Shown piece after piece: positions 45,630 through 57,680 of a DNA stretch of 64,000 bases. The DNA is from Reticulitermes speratus. Its lineage: Eukaryota > Arthropoda > Insecta > Blattodea > Rhinotermitidae. The notes under the pieces are model-generated. The model searched no databases. It had not been told where the DNA came from and was given only the letters and a program-made list of their open reading frames with translations. Each line of letters opens with the position of its first letter. Position 1 is the stretch's first letter. Both the position numbers and the translations under genes were made by a program. The stretch is from contig JAJKFL010000014.1 in the NCBI GenBank assembly GCA_021186555.1, forward strand, positions 23,009,033 through 23,073,032. Direction: 5' to 3'.

Positions 45630-47570
45630 GCTTATCTGTACTTACATATATAGGCGCTATGCCATATACACAGATATTTACTTGTCCTCCAGTACTGTAA
45701 TTTAAAATTTTGATAATTTGTACGTAGAGATGGTGATCTGGAACAATTTTTCTCGAGAATTATTTGATTTATGCGTGATTTTTTGGTAATATTTCATCCA
45801 CTTTGTTTCCTTGCAATTTAATCTACTTAATATGACTCGATTATTATCTGTGAAGTAGAAGTTTCCTTTTTCATAAAAATTTACATTCTATGAAAATCGG
45901 TATTCTCTTGCCCAAACCCTAACAAGAATTTCTATATGTGCAGTAGCTTTATTGTAAAAACTTCTCTGACATGTTTTTGCTTCTTGTCTGTCCCTTTGGA
46001 AGAAAAATAACAGTACAATTGGCCTGAATGAAGGGTAAATTCGCCCCGTTTTTATGGCAGTGAATTTTATGTGAATGCCTGCCTTAGGGTTCTACATCAC
46101 AATTTTTTGCGTTTTCACAGGACAGAGGTTTGTTTCTCGTCCAATTAACAGTGCATTGTGTATTATATGTCATCATCTTCAGGATTTTGTTTGTCTCAAT
46201 TGGTTCAGTTTCTCGACATGATTTAACATAGGAGACCGGTCGAGGTTATTACCTGTGTACTGGACCGTCCAGAATCCCACCACAAATCTGGTCACCTTAT
46301 ATGAGACATTGACTTCGCCTGCTCTCGAAATATTTGTGTTGCCATGGAAACTCTTTGAAGAAACATTCTGTATGTAAACACGTGCGCCACTGACCAAGAA
46401 AAGCATTAATAAAATCAGTGAATCTATTTGATGCAAGGTATGTGATTTAAGTCTAAAGCGTTAACATTTCTCTAATTTACTTGGGGAAAAAATTTTGCCA
46501 TCCTCTAAACGATCAATGCTATTATTATTATTATTGGTAGTATAGTAGTAGTAGTAGTAATTGCATAACTTTCACATATTACCCCTTGCTTATTTTCACA
46601 CCGCTGTCATCAGAAGGCCGCTTAAAAAGGGAAGTGGGAACTGTCTACTTCATTCAAAATGCATGTTATAAAAATGAAGATAGCTGATGTAAAAAAGTAA
46701 CCATATAATAACAATATTTCCAATTAAGAAATTGTTTTAAATTTCTTTAAAACATTTAATATTTTTTTTCTATAAACTGATGAAATGCTGGTTTGGATTT
46801 CCTGCTTTGACGCTGATGTTGGGAAGTTATTATCTTTTAAGTTGAAGCTGCTTTCCTTTGTGTGTGTTTGTCACTTTCTCGTGTTTACTCCGTTTGCACC
46901 CACCGCACTAGGCCTGCACTATAACAACGACTCTAATAATTAGCGGTTCAATGAGGCATTCATAATGTACCTCGACTTCTTAGTTTCGCAAATACTGCAT
47001 CAAGAGCATGCTGTCTTTGTACAGTAACACTGCTTGACTCTATGAGAACACTTTTCTTTACATTATGGTAATCTAGTCGTAATGAATCTCCTCAAACTCC
47101 GGCCGTTCTCAGACAAAACACAAAAGCTTTTCAGCTTATCGAGGTTATAAATTTCAGGGACAAACTGAATTTATTAAGTTGTGTCAGAAATTTATAAATT
47201 TCGAAATTTCAGCATCTTAAAATATTCAATCCGAATATACCTTTTAATATCGCAGTTTTCTCACATATAATTCTTTATAGTTTGGTATGTTGGTAAGATT
47301 GCCGCTACTCTCAGAATAAAAGAATTAGCTTCCGAGTGAAATTTGTTACTAACATATGGAAGATCAGACGCGGTCCTCATATGCCAAAGACCGTAATTTT
47401 GATACTCATTGTCAAGTAAGCCTCAAATCTCACAATACCTTTCTTTTCGCAGTATTTAAACCTTTGTGATAAGGTCTATGAAGTTGATTACTAATGCGTA
47501 GCACAAGAAGGCCCCAGCTAATATCTAAAATTACTTTATTCTGTTTACTCAAATGAGCTTTTCGTGAATG
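45630..47570. other. Non-coding stretch with triplet microsatellite
   Basis: It holds an ATT/TAG triplet tract at 46520-46559 and a lone catcttcagg motif at about 46170-46183. The minus-strand frame 46179-46436 is unrecognised. Confidence 0.4.
46520..46559. repeat. ATT then TAG triplet microsatellite
   Basis: attattattattatt followed by gtagtagtagtagtaa, seen directly. Confidence 0.9.
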
Positions 47571-47574
47571 TAAC

Positions 47575-47824
47575 CTCAGGTTTGTCCGTGCCATGGCTCA
47601 GGCGGATAGTCGCCGGTCTCTCACCGCGGGGGCCCGGATTCGATCCCGGGTGTCCATGTGGGATTTGTGGTGGACAAAGTGGCACTGGGACAGGTCTTTC
47701 CCCGAGTACTTCGGTTTTCCCCTGTCAATTTCATTCCACCGGTGCTCCATCATAGGGTTGCACAATAAGCTTCAAGGCTACGTTGTGTCTGTAGCTTCAC
47801 AAAAAGAAAACAAAACTCAGGTTT
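47575..47824. repeat. 9-bp target-site duplication of SINE B
   Basis: ctcaggttt at 47575-47583 and again at 47816-47824, right after an A-rich tail. Confidence 0.8.
47584..47815 (+). mobile_element. tRNA-derived SINE, group B, intact ends
   Basis: The head reads ccgtgccatggctcaggcgg, then atagtcgccggtctctca (A-box-like tggctcaggcgg). A strong B-box hairpin follows, with cccggattcgatcccggg. The body includes gtggacaaagtggcactggg and a cattccaccggtgctcc block. The end is A-rich (cacaaaaagaaaacaaaa) and is followed directly by the duplicated flank. Plus-strand open frames 47564-47755 and 47593-47835 are SINE-derived and not genes. Confidence 0.9.
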
Positions 47825-48033
47825 CTTTGTCTTAGTTTACTGCTGGCTTAGTAGTAAACAATATTTATGTTTTCAACATAACTTCTAAAGTGTCAGTGTC
47901 ATACATACAACGGAATCTCATTAAAATAAATCACATTTACCAACAAATGCACACAACAGGATTACAAACTGTACATAAGTTTTAAATGCAAAGCAGTAAA
48001 AGCATTTGAGTAAAAGTAAAAGTATTTGAGACG

Positions 48034-48069
48034 CCCTGAGGATGGTGCCTCGACGCCGAAATACGTAGG
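48034..48069 (+). repeat. Foldback-family motif (CCCTGAGGATGG hairpin CCGAAATACGTAG)
   Basis: ccctgaggatggtgcctcga then cgccgaaatacgtag. The GGTGcc..GGCGcc-type stem differs in sequence from other copies, but the flanks are conserved. Confidence 0.6.
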
Positions 48070-48186
48070 AGTTATACGTATAATTAATAAGTATACATAT
48101 TTTCTGGGCATTGATAATGTTTTTTAACATTTATCTGAAGTACACAGATTGCTGACACTTAGGGTTCGCCAATTTACATATTCAAA

Positions 48187-48214
48187 AAAGAGTAGAGGTA
48201 TAGCTCTACTCTTT
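48187..48214. repeat. Perfect 11-bp stem hairpin at SINE A tail
   Basis: aaagagtagag (48187-48197) and ctctactcttt (48204-48214) pair perfectly around gtatag. A related hairpin in inverse orientation occurs at the tail of the 51880 copy, so it belongs to the SINE 3' end. Confidence 0.88.
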
Positions 48215-48415
48215 CTTTAACCCTGGCACTAGATGAGGGTGGCTGTTCAACTCCACGCCCCGGCCTCTTTATCCCCGGGAAAGAGACCCGGTGCCCATTG
48301 TATAGGAGACTGGGTGAGCCCCGGGGCCGGTCTGGACGGCTGCGGAAAATTTCGCCCCCACCGGGATTCGATTCCCGGACCGTCCAGCCCGTAGCAAGTC
48401 GTAGAGTTATTATTG
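48187..48415 (-). mobile_element. tRNA-derived SINE, group A
   Basis: On the minus strand: a B box within ccgggaatcgaatcccggt (about 48354-48372), a body with ggggctcacccagtctccta and gataaagaggccggggcgtg, then catctagtgccagggttaaa and the palindromic tail. The head upstream of the B box is degraded or truncated at about 48415. Group membership comes from the shared catctagtgcca end with 10562 and the shared body with 51880. Confidence 0.8.
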
Positions 48416-48419
48416 TTGA

Positions 48420-51190
48420 ACGTTCTTGCCCCGACTTCTCCTTGATAAATTATTTTCCTCGTAAGACAAAGGTTACTGCAATATATTTGGCTCTTTATTG
48501 AATGATCAAGTATACAGCAGTCCCCCTTTAACGTTGCCCGAACAATGTTGTTTCTTTTTAAAGCTGACAAATTTTAGTGGCTAAAGTTTCGATTAACGTC
48601 GTCCGAACTTGGATTAACTTCTTTTTTTCCGCTGGCAGCTGGCGGATCTTCAACGGCCCTACTCTCGGGTTTCGTAATTAATTGTTAAGGGGCACAATGC
48701 TCCGGTCTAGATTCCTTCGCTGTACATTGCAATTTCCAAGAACATAATTCTAATGTTAAGAGACAACATACTGTATTACCAGTACAGTATTAGTATCGAC
48801 TTGCATTGCCACTACTTCCTGACAGCCTTATGCTGCATGGAGTAAAGTGATGTAGCTACTTATATCAACTACCCACGTTATCTCATCAAGAATGTTGGAA
48901 TTGCTAATAAGTTTTGTCTATATTGGTCCATTCACAATCTTGATGTAAGGCTAAGCTCCGGCCATAATTATGTTTTCTTATAAATTATACTTTTTCAATA
49001 CTTATATTTTTGTTTATGGTTCTCGGTAGAAAAATACATGGGTTACATTGTGCAGATAACCTCCACTTAGTGACGGGAATGGGAATTTGTGGAGCTATAC
49101 CTACACTCACCTCTACACCTGCATCGCGTAGTGCTTAATCAAAGGTAGACACAGTTTTACCTTTCACGTTTTACAAGAGGGGCCGTGACTGAAAACATTA
49201 TGAGATTTAATAATAATTGATTATACGTAATTACTGTGCATTAGTAAAGAGTTCGTTGTATTACATGTGTTGTTGCAACTGATGTTTGTCTGACAGTTAT
49301 TTTAAAAATATTTTCATCCATTTAACACAAGAACAGAACAGCATTATACAGTATTCGTAACTTGTTGTTCATAGCTGAAACAATTGTCCACGTTGCATTC
49401 TGCATCATGCTGTAGTATTTTGTTCCCGAAACGCTGCCTTTCCTTTTCCAGTGGATACATTATCAGTTATCACACGTATTTTCAGCAGAATAACCAGCTC
49501 TTGTGGTTTTCTTTCTCTGCCGTCCTCCTTGCAGATTCATCCTATCTCCCTGATAGACGCTCCTCTCGAGAGGCGATATATAGAGCTGGAAGGGGCAGTA
49601 GTGAGTCGTTAGGCTTGGGACTGATACCGCAGTTCGATCCAATAAAGTCGCGCGTTACTTTCCGCTAGGCTCAGCACAGCATCCTCATCGCCTCCCACCA
49701 CCTGACCCTTTTACATCCCACCTCCTGCTCTTTCGTACTCGCTGACAATGGTCACACTTTCAACACTTTATTTGAAAGAGGTACACACACGGGTTACTTC
49801 AGTATAGACCTACAGATTCTGTTAACGTAATCCCAAATTCTAGGATAAATTAATTATACAGTAGTCGTCCACATGCAAGACGTACGAAGCGAGACACCTT
49901 TCTTGAAGCAAGATACTTTAAATTAAAGTGTTCATTTTATCGTGTCTCTGAGTACGGCAGATTTATCGCGTAGAAATTTTGCATCCGCCGCGACATCCCA
50001 TTACAACTGCTGTGCTCAAGGACGCGATAAAGGGACACTCTGTAGAACCAAGTGCATTCACTGTATATGCGTACAGTTTATGCAAGGAATGCATAAAAAG
50101 CAATCACAGTGCCATAGCTTAAGCACATGAGCTTCATTATAATTGTGAACACAAATTCCGTTGTTGTGACAAGTATCTCCGACAGAGTAACCAATAAACA
50201 TAAGCCATATCGCCTACCTCTGTTATGTAAGACTGCACAGTGCAAATACCTTCACTGTTAACTGGAGCACAGAATTTTAGTTTACTTAAACAAGTTAGAT
50301 CACCGAAAGCGGTGTTGTTTTGTCGGAACTTTAAATTTGCGTATACGTTTGAGCAACTTTGTAGACTACGAGTATAAGTTGGAGTTATGAAGTCAAATTA
50401 CAGTTTTGTAATACATTAAGAAGCATTATTTCATGTATGCTGAGTAAAGTGAAAGGGGGAACATGTAAGTTTATGTGCAATGAGAAGATTAATGTACAAA
50501 TGCAATATGTGAATACAGTGTAATCTTTTATTAAAAAATTTAAATACTTGAAACATGAAATTGATTTCATTTAAAATAAAAGGCTCAGTTCATACCTCAT
50601 GCAAAAATTCTGCATCCGTTTTATAAGAACCAACCCATTATTGCTGTGTAGGGAAACAATCTATTTTCATTGTGAGCATTACACAAAACACATAAATGCA
50701 TTGTTTAGGAAAATACAGAGCTGTAATATTGAACCTGGCAATACGCATATTGATGGCTACGTTTTAAAGCGTTATAATTAAGCATATATTCCTTATTTAT
50801 CCTCAAGCATCTGGTACGGTTTCAATTGCTTCATTTACCGCAGAGTCGAAGGTGTGTTGTTACAGGTCTTACTATGGACTGATACAGTTCAGACAGTGTT
50901 GACAAATGTAAAAACCTCATATTTTCGGAACCAGTTCTGAATCGCAACACACCAGAAGACCTACTTTATGACAGTTGTAGGAGGAGAGAGCGAAGAACAT
51001 AAATATTGAAATGAATAAACGCGAGCAGTTTGCCCTCTTCCGTGTGTGGATATGCCATTCAACAGAGATATTTGGAGTTACTAGGTAAACACCATTTAAG
51101 GTGAAGCTTCTCTAAGTGTCTCTAAAATAGGGACAGAGGAAGAGATGGATCGTCAGTCACAGCTATATTTTCGGACAATTTACTTTATTG
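48420..51190. other. Mostly unrecognised non-coding stretch
   Basis: At 48512-48530 the text tatacagcagtcccccttta resembles a pogo/Tigger-type end, but no partner end was found. A possible SINE head lies at 49582-49650. No gene was recognised. Confidence 0.35.
49582..49650 (+). mobile_element. Possible tRNA-like SINE head
   Basis: gagctggaaggggcagtagt then gagtcgttaggcttggga, followed by ccgcagttcgatccaat, which has a B-box look. No second copy is present in this window. The open frame 49384-49668 that crosses it is probably incidental. Confidence 0.4.
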
Positions 51191-51194
51191 ATCA

Positions 51195-51333
51195 AAGTGA
51201 TCTACATTTTTCAGCTTTTTCAGTAATCCATCATAAGGCACAAGCTTATAAATGTAAAAGAAGCCAAGCACTTAATATTTTAAGCCTGTGCTTGATGATG
51301 GCTTTGTGAAGAAGCCGAAACATGTAGCAAGTT
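51195..51333. mobile_element. Foldback element with CCGAAACATGTAG motif
   Basis: The left arm (51195-51246; ctacatttttcagctttttc, then ccatcat) pairs with the right arm (51280-51333; gatgatggctttgtgaagaa, then gccgaaacatgtag) around a loop of about 34 bases. Each arm contains the recurring motif, so the motif forms part of the stem. No coding capacity. Confidence 0.72.
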
Positions 51334-51879
51334 TTGAACAATATAAGATATTATTTGAAAACAATTGTTACTGATGGTCTATCTGGGCGTCTATTCAAAT
51401 ATCCCAAAGGAATGTCTCGCCATAAGGTTATTTTAAAAGTCGGTTCTTACATCCTGAAACATCTCACCTCCATTACAAACATAAATGTAGTATATGCAAA
51501 CAGTCGCTGTTATTCTGAGAAAAGGAAATAACGCCTCAAGTAAAATCTCTATATGACGTGGTTAGCTTTTAACGCTGAAGCAAGCATTTCAATTGCTAAT
51601 ACTGTAACATAAGTGGTTAAATTAACTGTGCTGTCCTAATTTCATGCCAGTCGACGTTAAAGGAAGCGTTACACATAGTTATAGCTGACACATAAAGCGG
51701 TATACTATGTGGACGAAATATCTTGTTTAAAGTCAACGCATGCGGTTCACATAATTAATACTGTCATATACTTATGGCGTCTGAGGTTTCAGAAATTTTC
51801 TTGTATATTTGCGCCTACATGTTTCATAAGATCGAAATTATTATTAATTCGAAGACCAAGCTGGAAGCTCCGAGGTTAA

Positions 51880-52168
51880 AGAAAGAGTAGAACTATACCT
51901 CTGCTTCTGCTCTGGGCTTTCATGGCCTGTTATGGGGTGAACTTTACCTTCAATTGATAGAAGTCAGTAGTGAGTTTCACGCCTCAGCCGCTTTATCCCC
52001 CGAGAGACGAGTCTCTGTACGTATTAAATAGGACGCTTGGTGGACCTGAAGCCTAGTAAGGACAGTTTCGAGAAATAAAGTATCACTGGCGGGAATTGAA
52101 CCACGGTTACTCGGCTATCCAGCACATAGCCTATTCACTGTACAGACTGAGCTATCCCGGCTCCAAGT
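51880..52168 (-). mobile_element. tRNA-derived SINE, group A, best tRNA head
   Basis: On the minus strand the head reads ggagccgggatagctcagtc, then tgtacagtgaataggct, with B box gtggttcaattcccgccag. The order of parts matches a tRNA (A box, about 40 bases, B box). The body contains gggggataaagcggctgagg then cgtgaaa, parallel to the 10562 and 48187 copies. The far end contains a palindrome-like cagaggtatagttctactct. A real tRNA gene is unlikely, because the sequence continues into the SINE body. Confidence 0.82.
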
Positions 52169-52324
52169 TTATGTGTAATTGTGAGATGTTTAGAAGAAGT
52201 CTGCTAATCAGCTCACATATTGCCTATAATTTTTGCATCTTTATTTTTTCGTTATTAAACGATTTACTTTGTAAAAATATGCAACGTTTTATTTTAATTT
52301 TTAGCAGAATTCTGAAACATTTCT

Positions 52325-52657
52325 GTGGACTTTTGCTTGGTGCCTGTGACTGTACTTATCCGGAATGTAGAAGAGAGATTTGAAGATGAGAGACGGGAGA
52401 GGCAAGGGATGTCCTCATTGAACCCCTCATCAGTTCTGAACCGACGTCTGGATGCCTCTGAATTGGCTACTAGCCACTCTTATGCTTTCTCATCCACACA
52501 GAAATTGCAACCTGCCGAGTTTCCGCAACAGACTTCAATGTTGGATGTCGATGTAGGGTTGTTGCACTTTAATAGTGTGGATAAGTACTTCCTACAGTCT
52601 TCCCTGTGCTTTGTAAGAAAACTTGTACGCACTTTCTCTGTGCAGTATGAAACGTGA
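52325..52657 (+). CDS. Unrecognised 110-codon open frame, doubtful
   Basis: The frame runs from ATG 52325 to TGA 52657. Residues about 16-50 look like ordinary protein (EERFEDERRERQGMSSLNPS), with serine-rich and glutamine-rich text following. No signal peptide, domain or membrane segment was recognised. It lies about 150 bases after a SINE. A GT-AG exon structure could not be confirmed. It may be an exon fragment, a decayed transposon ORF or chance. Confidence 0.18.
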   Translation: MDFCLVPVTVLIRNVEERFEDERRERQGMSSLNPSSVLNRRLDASELATSHSYAFSSTQKLQPAEFPQQTSMLDVDVGLLHFNSVDKYFLQSSLCFVRKLVRTFSVQYET

Positions 52658-52659
52658 AG

Positions 52660-53985
52660 GGAAATGAAAAAGTACTATAAGCAACACATGTAATATTTTT
52701 GAGTGGTCTTTTTAAATTTACATCATTCTAAAAGATTCTGAAGCTGGTACAGTAACAAACTTTACTTATGGCCAGTATCAGTGAAGAAGGCTAGCTCTTT
52801 CCAGCGGTTTCTACACAGTTGTATCCCCAACTCTCTTCTCTACTTGAATAAGGAAACAGACCCAGTCTTCGAAATATTTTGTTTTTGATATATCTAGACA
52901 GTGAACAATATCCAAACATAGGTCACTTTGATTGGAAATTGACATTACGAATATGTCGTACAGTATATTTGCACTGGATTTTTATGGTGTGGTGCGTGTA
53001 AGCTACTAAACTCCTTCCAGACAATCTGGCAATGCCGCTAGTTCTGATGGCATTGCGTTCGTCTAAATTACCTGCCCTAGCAACAAAATATGAAGCTCTA
53101 AACTTCAAAACAATTGACGATGTCAGAAATAACAGTACAATCTTTCGGAAACTAATTCGACTTATCTTCATACGTTTTTACACCCTATCAGACTAGTTAT
53201 TGCTAGCTTATTTGTACCGCCTGCTTTGACTTCAAGAATGTCTGACCTTTTCCGGAAGGGTATATTTACGTCTTATGTTATCGGAATCAACGGCTATATT
53301 ACTTCCCTATAGCAGCATTTTCTGGCAGGTCTTTGCAATACAGGCGCTGAATGCTGAAATATATTTATGTAGATTTATTTCGTACTTAAAAGGGTTAGAC
53401 TACATTCTTTCTTTCTTGACGGGCTTATGTAATGTCTTCGAAATTGGTTAGCAACCAATACTGCACGATTTTCTGGAAAGCAGGCGAAGTTACTATCAAC
53501 AAGCGAACTTAAAATATTATCTCTGCTTTTAGGTTTCAGTTGTGTTTGTAGAGAGAAATCTTTTTTCTTTTATCATCCTTTGCTATCAGTATCATCCTCC
53601 GCACTGTTGCAGCGTTTTACCGTTTCCCTACCTAACCAGCGCCATTGTTACTGAGGTTTTGCTTGTAGGAAAGATTAGTGTACATAAACGTTTATGTTTG
53701 CTTGGGTTCTTGTTTGCTTGTCTTTTCTAACAGGGTGGTGACAGTAGCATTTGATTATAGTTACGATAGTTATGAAGAAATATAGGAGAGTGAATATTTT
53801 CTGCTTAAAATTTTTGGGGCGCGAAAAGAATGAAAGTATTTCTCCGTCCAATGCTCCCAATTTCCGGAAGAGCATTGCATCACTTGAAGGTTCCCCCGGG
53901 TACCTGCTAAGAGCAGCATGAAGATGAAGATGAGGGTAAAATATTCGTGGAATGGTATTTACAGGTGAAAGCGGAATTACTTGGA
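52660..53985. other. Non-coding stretch, nothing recognised
   Basis: The minus-strand frames 52923-53171 and 53675-53992 show no domain I recognise. No recurring repeat was found until the SINE fragment at 53990. Confidence 0.4.
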
Positions 53986-53989
53986 AAAA

Positions 53990-54030
53990 CACTGACCTGT
54001 TGCCACTTTGTCCACCACAAATCTCGAAAT
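53990..54030 (-). mobile_element. SINE group B fragment
   Basis: gacctgttgccactttgtcc then accacaaatctc is the complement of the gtggacaaagtggcac core of SINE B. It lies about 210 bases from a longer copy in the same orientation. Confidence 0.65.
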
Positions 54031-54239
54031 GAAACTGACTTTCAAATTTCTATCTTATAGTAAACCCCACTCTACAGAGTAAGGACCTATCTGTCAAAGT
54101 TGCTTAAGAAAATAATCGCCGTTTGTTCTAAGAACTACACGAAAACAAATCATCTGTGAATAAAATGCAGAATTTTTTATTTTGTTATTTTGGTTATGAA
54201 TGGTTGAGTGAATTAATATAGGCAGAGGAAACGGAAGGA

Positions 54240-54370
54240 GTAGTAGGAGAGGAACCTGTCGCAGTGCCACTTTGTCCACTACAAATCCAACACGGATTGT
54301 ACTGGAATCAAACCTCTTGGCCCGGGATGACGGTTCGGTAACTAATCGCCTGAGCCATGGCACGGGTCCT
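54240..54370 (-). mobile_element. tRNA-derived SINE, group B, partial
   Basis: On the minus strand it reads cgtgccatggctcaggcgat (A-box region), a degraded B box near ggtttgattccagta, then ggatttgtagtggacaaagt and ggcactgcgacagg. The 3' body and A-rich tail of the 47584 copy are absent. The short frame 54094-54387 is SINE-derived. Confidence 0.8.
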
Positions 54371-54374
54371 TTAG

Positions 54375-57300
54375 GCCCAATTCGCACTACAGGGGCAGGG
54401 ATGTTCCAGTCAAGAGCCGGTCAGATGTTCGTCACTGTGTTTGAATAAAAGTGCCTTGCCTTGAACGTGAACGCAAGTGTGGTAATTCCTGTTCAAACAC
54501 AGCGGAGAATGTTTGACTATCTCTTGAATGAAACGTGACTGTTCCTTATGAATCTATCGTGCTTACAGAATTTGCTGTTTTTAAAAGTTTGGATTGTAAA
54601 TCTGAATCATTTGTAAACATTAATTTTAGATGGAGAGCGTTGTATTTCTGCATACCCTGGCAGCCAGTAAACATTTTGGAACTAACCGTTCAGTTCGCCT
54701 CTAGTCTAATTAAATGTTGTTTGTGTGTAAAGTGACCTTCAATCCGTCTGTCATTCCGAACGTTTAATTTACGTAACTGATAAACGGATGTGGATGAAAT
54801 GTGTTGGGATGCCGGTTCTGAAACGTGTTGGGAAAATTTAATTTTGCTTCCTGCCTGTGTAATGAAGCGTCGTACCTTACTTCAGATTTAAAAAACTGTA
54901 TTAATTAAAAACAGTTCTCATCACACAAGAAAATGTGCATGATAAGAACTTGGTTCCATGTTGTGCCCTTCTGGTCTATGCCACCACGTACGCATATAGC
55001 ATTCGATGCTGACGCGTCTGTAACCTCCGTCACCGTGTAGAATGGCATGTGGTTACGAACATTACAAAAAACGTACAGCGTCCATCTTCAGGGTATAAGT
55101 GAAAATCTTTAATCTGCTATCAAACGCAATATAGAGTTTGTATTTTAATGTTTTCATGTGGTTGGTATTGACGGAATGTGAAGAAAGTTGAATTTTGACT
55201 CTGTGACATTTACAATCTGTTGTGTATTGGACTAGTCACGTTAGATTTTGATAAGTGAACGGGTAGTTAAGTGGCAAAATAACAGAGAACACACCTGGAA
55301 GTATATGAGCTTTACTCTAACACACATTTCAGTTTTTATTCTTTAGTTCCATTTATTTGCTCTAACATTCTCTCTCTCTCTCTCTGTCTCTGTCTCTGGA
55401 GCCATTAGATGTACAATTCATACCACACAGGCGATTACAATGAGCATTTAAAGAACTCCAATATGCGCAGTAACATCCTCCTAGAGTCGACCTTCTGCAA
55501 GAAACTACGACAATGTGAACAATGAAAACAGCACGTCTAAGATGCAAGTAAGACACGCTAAGCGACACGTACAGCCACGGTACAGAAACATGTTCTTCTG
55601 CTAGACTGAATGGGGCGTTTAATTTTAGTAACCTAATGTATGTGCGCCTTTACTGAAGTTCAGATACGCCTTCCATTTGTACTCGATGTTGGCTGCCTGT
55701 TTTGTTCAGCCTGGGCGCATGTACTTAGAATAGATCGTAATGTATTTAAAGACATCGGACAGTAATTATTGATGCACAGGCATTCAGTGGAATAGTTCCT
55801 TTGAACGGTAGGAATCGCTTTAGCAAGCAGCGACATTTTCATTTTCAATTAGTGTAAAGTGATGTATATTCTCTTAGACTTGAACAAATTCAATGAACGT
55901 TTCAAATTCTGTCGTCTGGACTGTACGAAGTCGTTCCCATAGAGACGTTAACCCAACTGTCGACTGCGTGGTGACTGCTGTGATTGTCATCTGCAGGGGC
56001 CCTTTTTTTATTTTTCTTTATTCTTCGCTGTACGGAGCATTTTCTGATCTGTGTCCTTATTAACAATAAACCGTAAAGGGTTTGGCAAGTTGTAATTTTG
56101 TGAAGGGAAAATATCCTTACATCCTACAGTTCTATCCTTGGAAGCTTTCATTTAATTTTGTTAAACTTCGTATCCTTTGTCCCTACTTGAATCTATTTTA
56201 TTTCTAAACGCAATGGCAAAGTACGGAATGAATGTCGGGATTTTGAATGCAACGTAAGTTGGAAGGAAATAGTCGTGTAGAAAATATAGGACATGGGACT
56301 TGTTAACTAAAGTTTTGTACACAAAAATTAAAATATGTCAGTTCCAGATTGTATAGAATTATAAAATTAATCGACTTTGTCTATAACTATGTATTTTTGC
56401 GTCATATTATTATTATATTAGTATTAAATCTCAGTCCCAACACAACGTACATTGTTGGTAGTCGCACATAATATGCAGGCTTCACACTACGCATTTCAGT
56501 ACCATACTTCCATCCTCAAGTACAGCATCATACAAACTGTCGACGATGGAACGCACTTACTCCGTGACAACACGTGAAAAGTTATTCCATAAAAATGCAG
56601 TTATCTGCTATTTAAAATACGTAGCGTCATTATGTACCGAATGTGTGTTCTACTATGAATGTCCGTAAAAAGCAAGTTGTATTGTGACTGAACTCTTGTA
56701 TTTTGTATGACTTTGTTTCTTATAGGAATGAAAGAAAAATAATGAATTATATCGTTATAAAAGTCTTATTTATATAAACGTAGCTACTATGTAAATAACG
56801 ATGCCGTCCTTTAGAATATTCAAAGATACACGTCACGTATTTTTCTTAAATGACGCCAATTTGTTTGTAAAAAGGGGGGCAAGACCTTAACAATCAAAGA
56901 GAAAACACTATGTATTGGCGTTGTAAGCACATCGACCAAATCAAATGGTTCAGCGACAGAAATAATAATATTGTGTACACAGAAGAATTGTGAGTCGGCA
57001 CATGACACAAGGTACGGAAAGACGGGAAAAACAAGACAGCTGGAACCCGGCTGTGTTACAGGCAGGCCTATCTGGTAATTTAAATTCAGTTACACGACGC
57101 TGGTCGCGTTTTGCGTTAGTGGTTGTCAGAAAATAACAATGATAATGCTACGACGAAGTAGGTGGCGATTTGTATGAAAATGATTTTATTGAACAAATTC
57201 TTTATAACCTTCCATTCTGCACACTGCATCTTACTACGACCGAAAGAAGGAGAAGTTATCTGCAAAAAAACACGGAGGAAATAATATGCGAGAATGACTT

Positions 57301-57675
57301 ACAACACAACATATTCCCACCAAAGAAGAGGCGTTGAAGAAATATTGAACAGATCTATTATTGAACAGTGTCCAGTAGAAATGCGTATACGACAGGGCGA
57401 AATAGCAGAGTAAATGCGGCAGAAACTTCTTTGATTACTCCCACATTACTGCAAACTGGACAACATTGAATTTGTGTAAGTCAAAGGAGAACACTGCATT
57501 CTCATGAACACTGCAACACTTAAAACTGCCGAAGTGAAATTATTAATTCATGAACCGTTTAATTGTGTAAATGTGTCGAGCTGGAATAAGTACGTCGCTG
57601 TATGGAGAGCGGACGAAATCGAGACAACATGGAGCGAATCATGTAGAGAAGAAAGAATATTCAACTTTTCTGAGA
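54375..57675. other. Non-coding stretch with CT microsatellite
   Basis: It holds a CT run at 55369-55398, an ATCTTCAGG-type block at about 55063-55092, and an imperfect hairpin around cagttctcatcacac near 54910. The frames 54535-54735, 55362-55568 and 57504-57698 are unrecognised. Confidence 0.4.
55369..55398. repeat. (TC)n microsatellite
   Basis: TC dinucleotide run with two TG interruptions, seen directly. Confidence 0.92.
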
Positions 57676-57680
57676 TGTTA

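Noticed and set aside
48512..48660. Second pogo/Tigger-like element starting cagcagtccccctttaacg
   Set aside because: The start looks right and TA precedes it, but no inverted partner end was found within several hundred bases.
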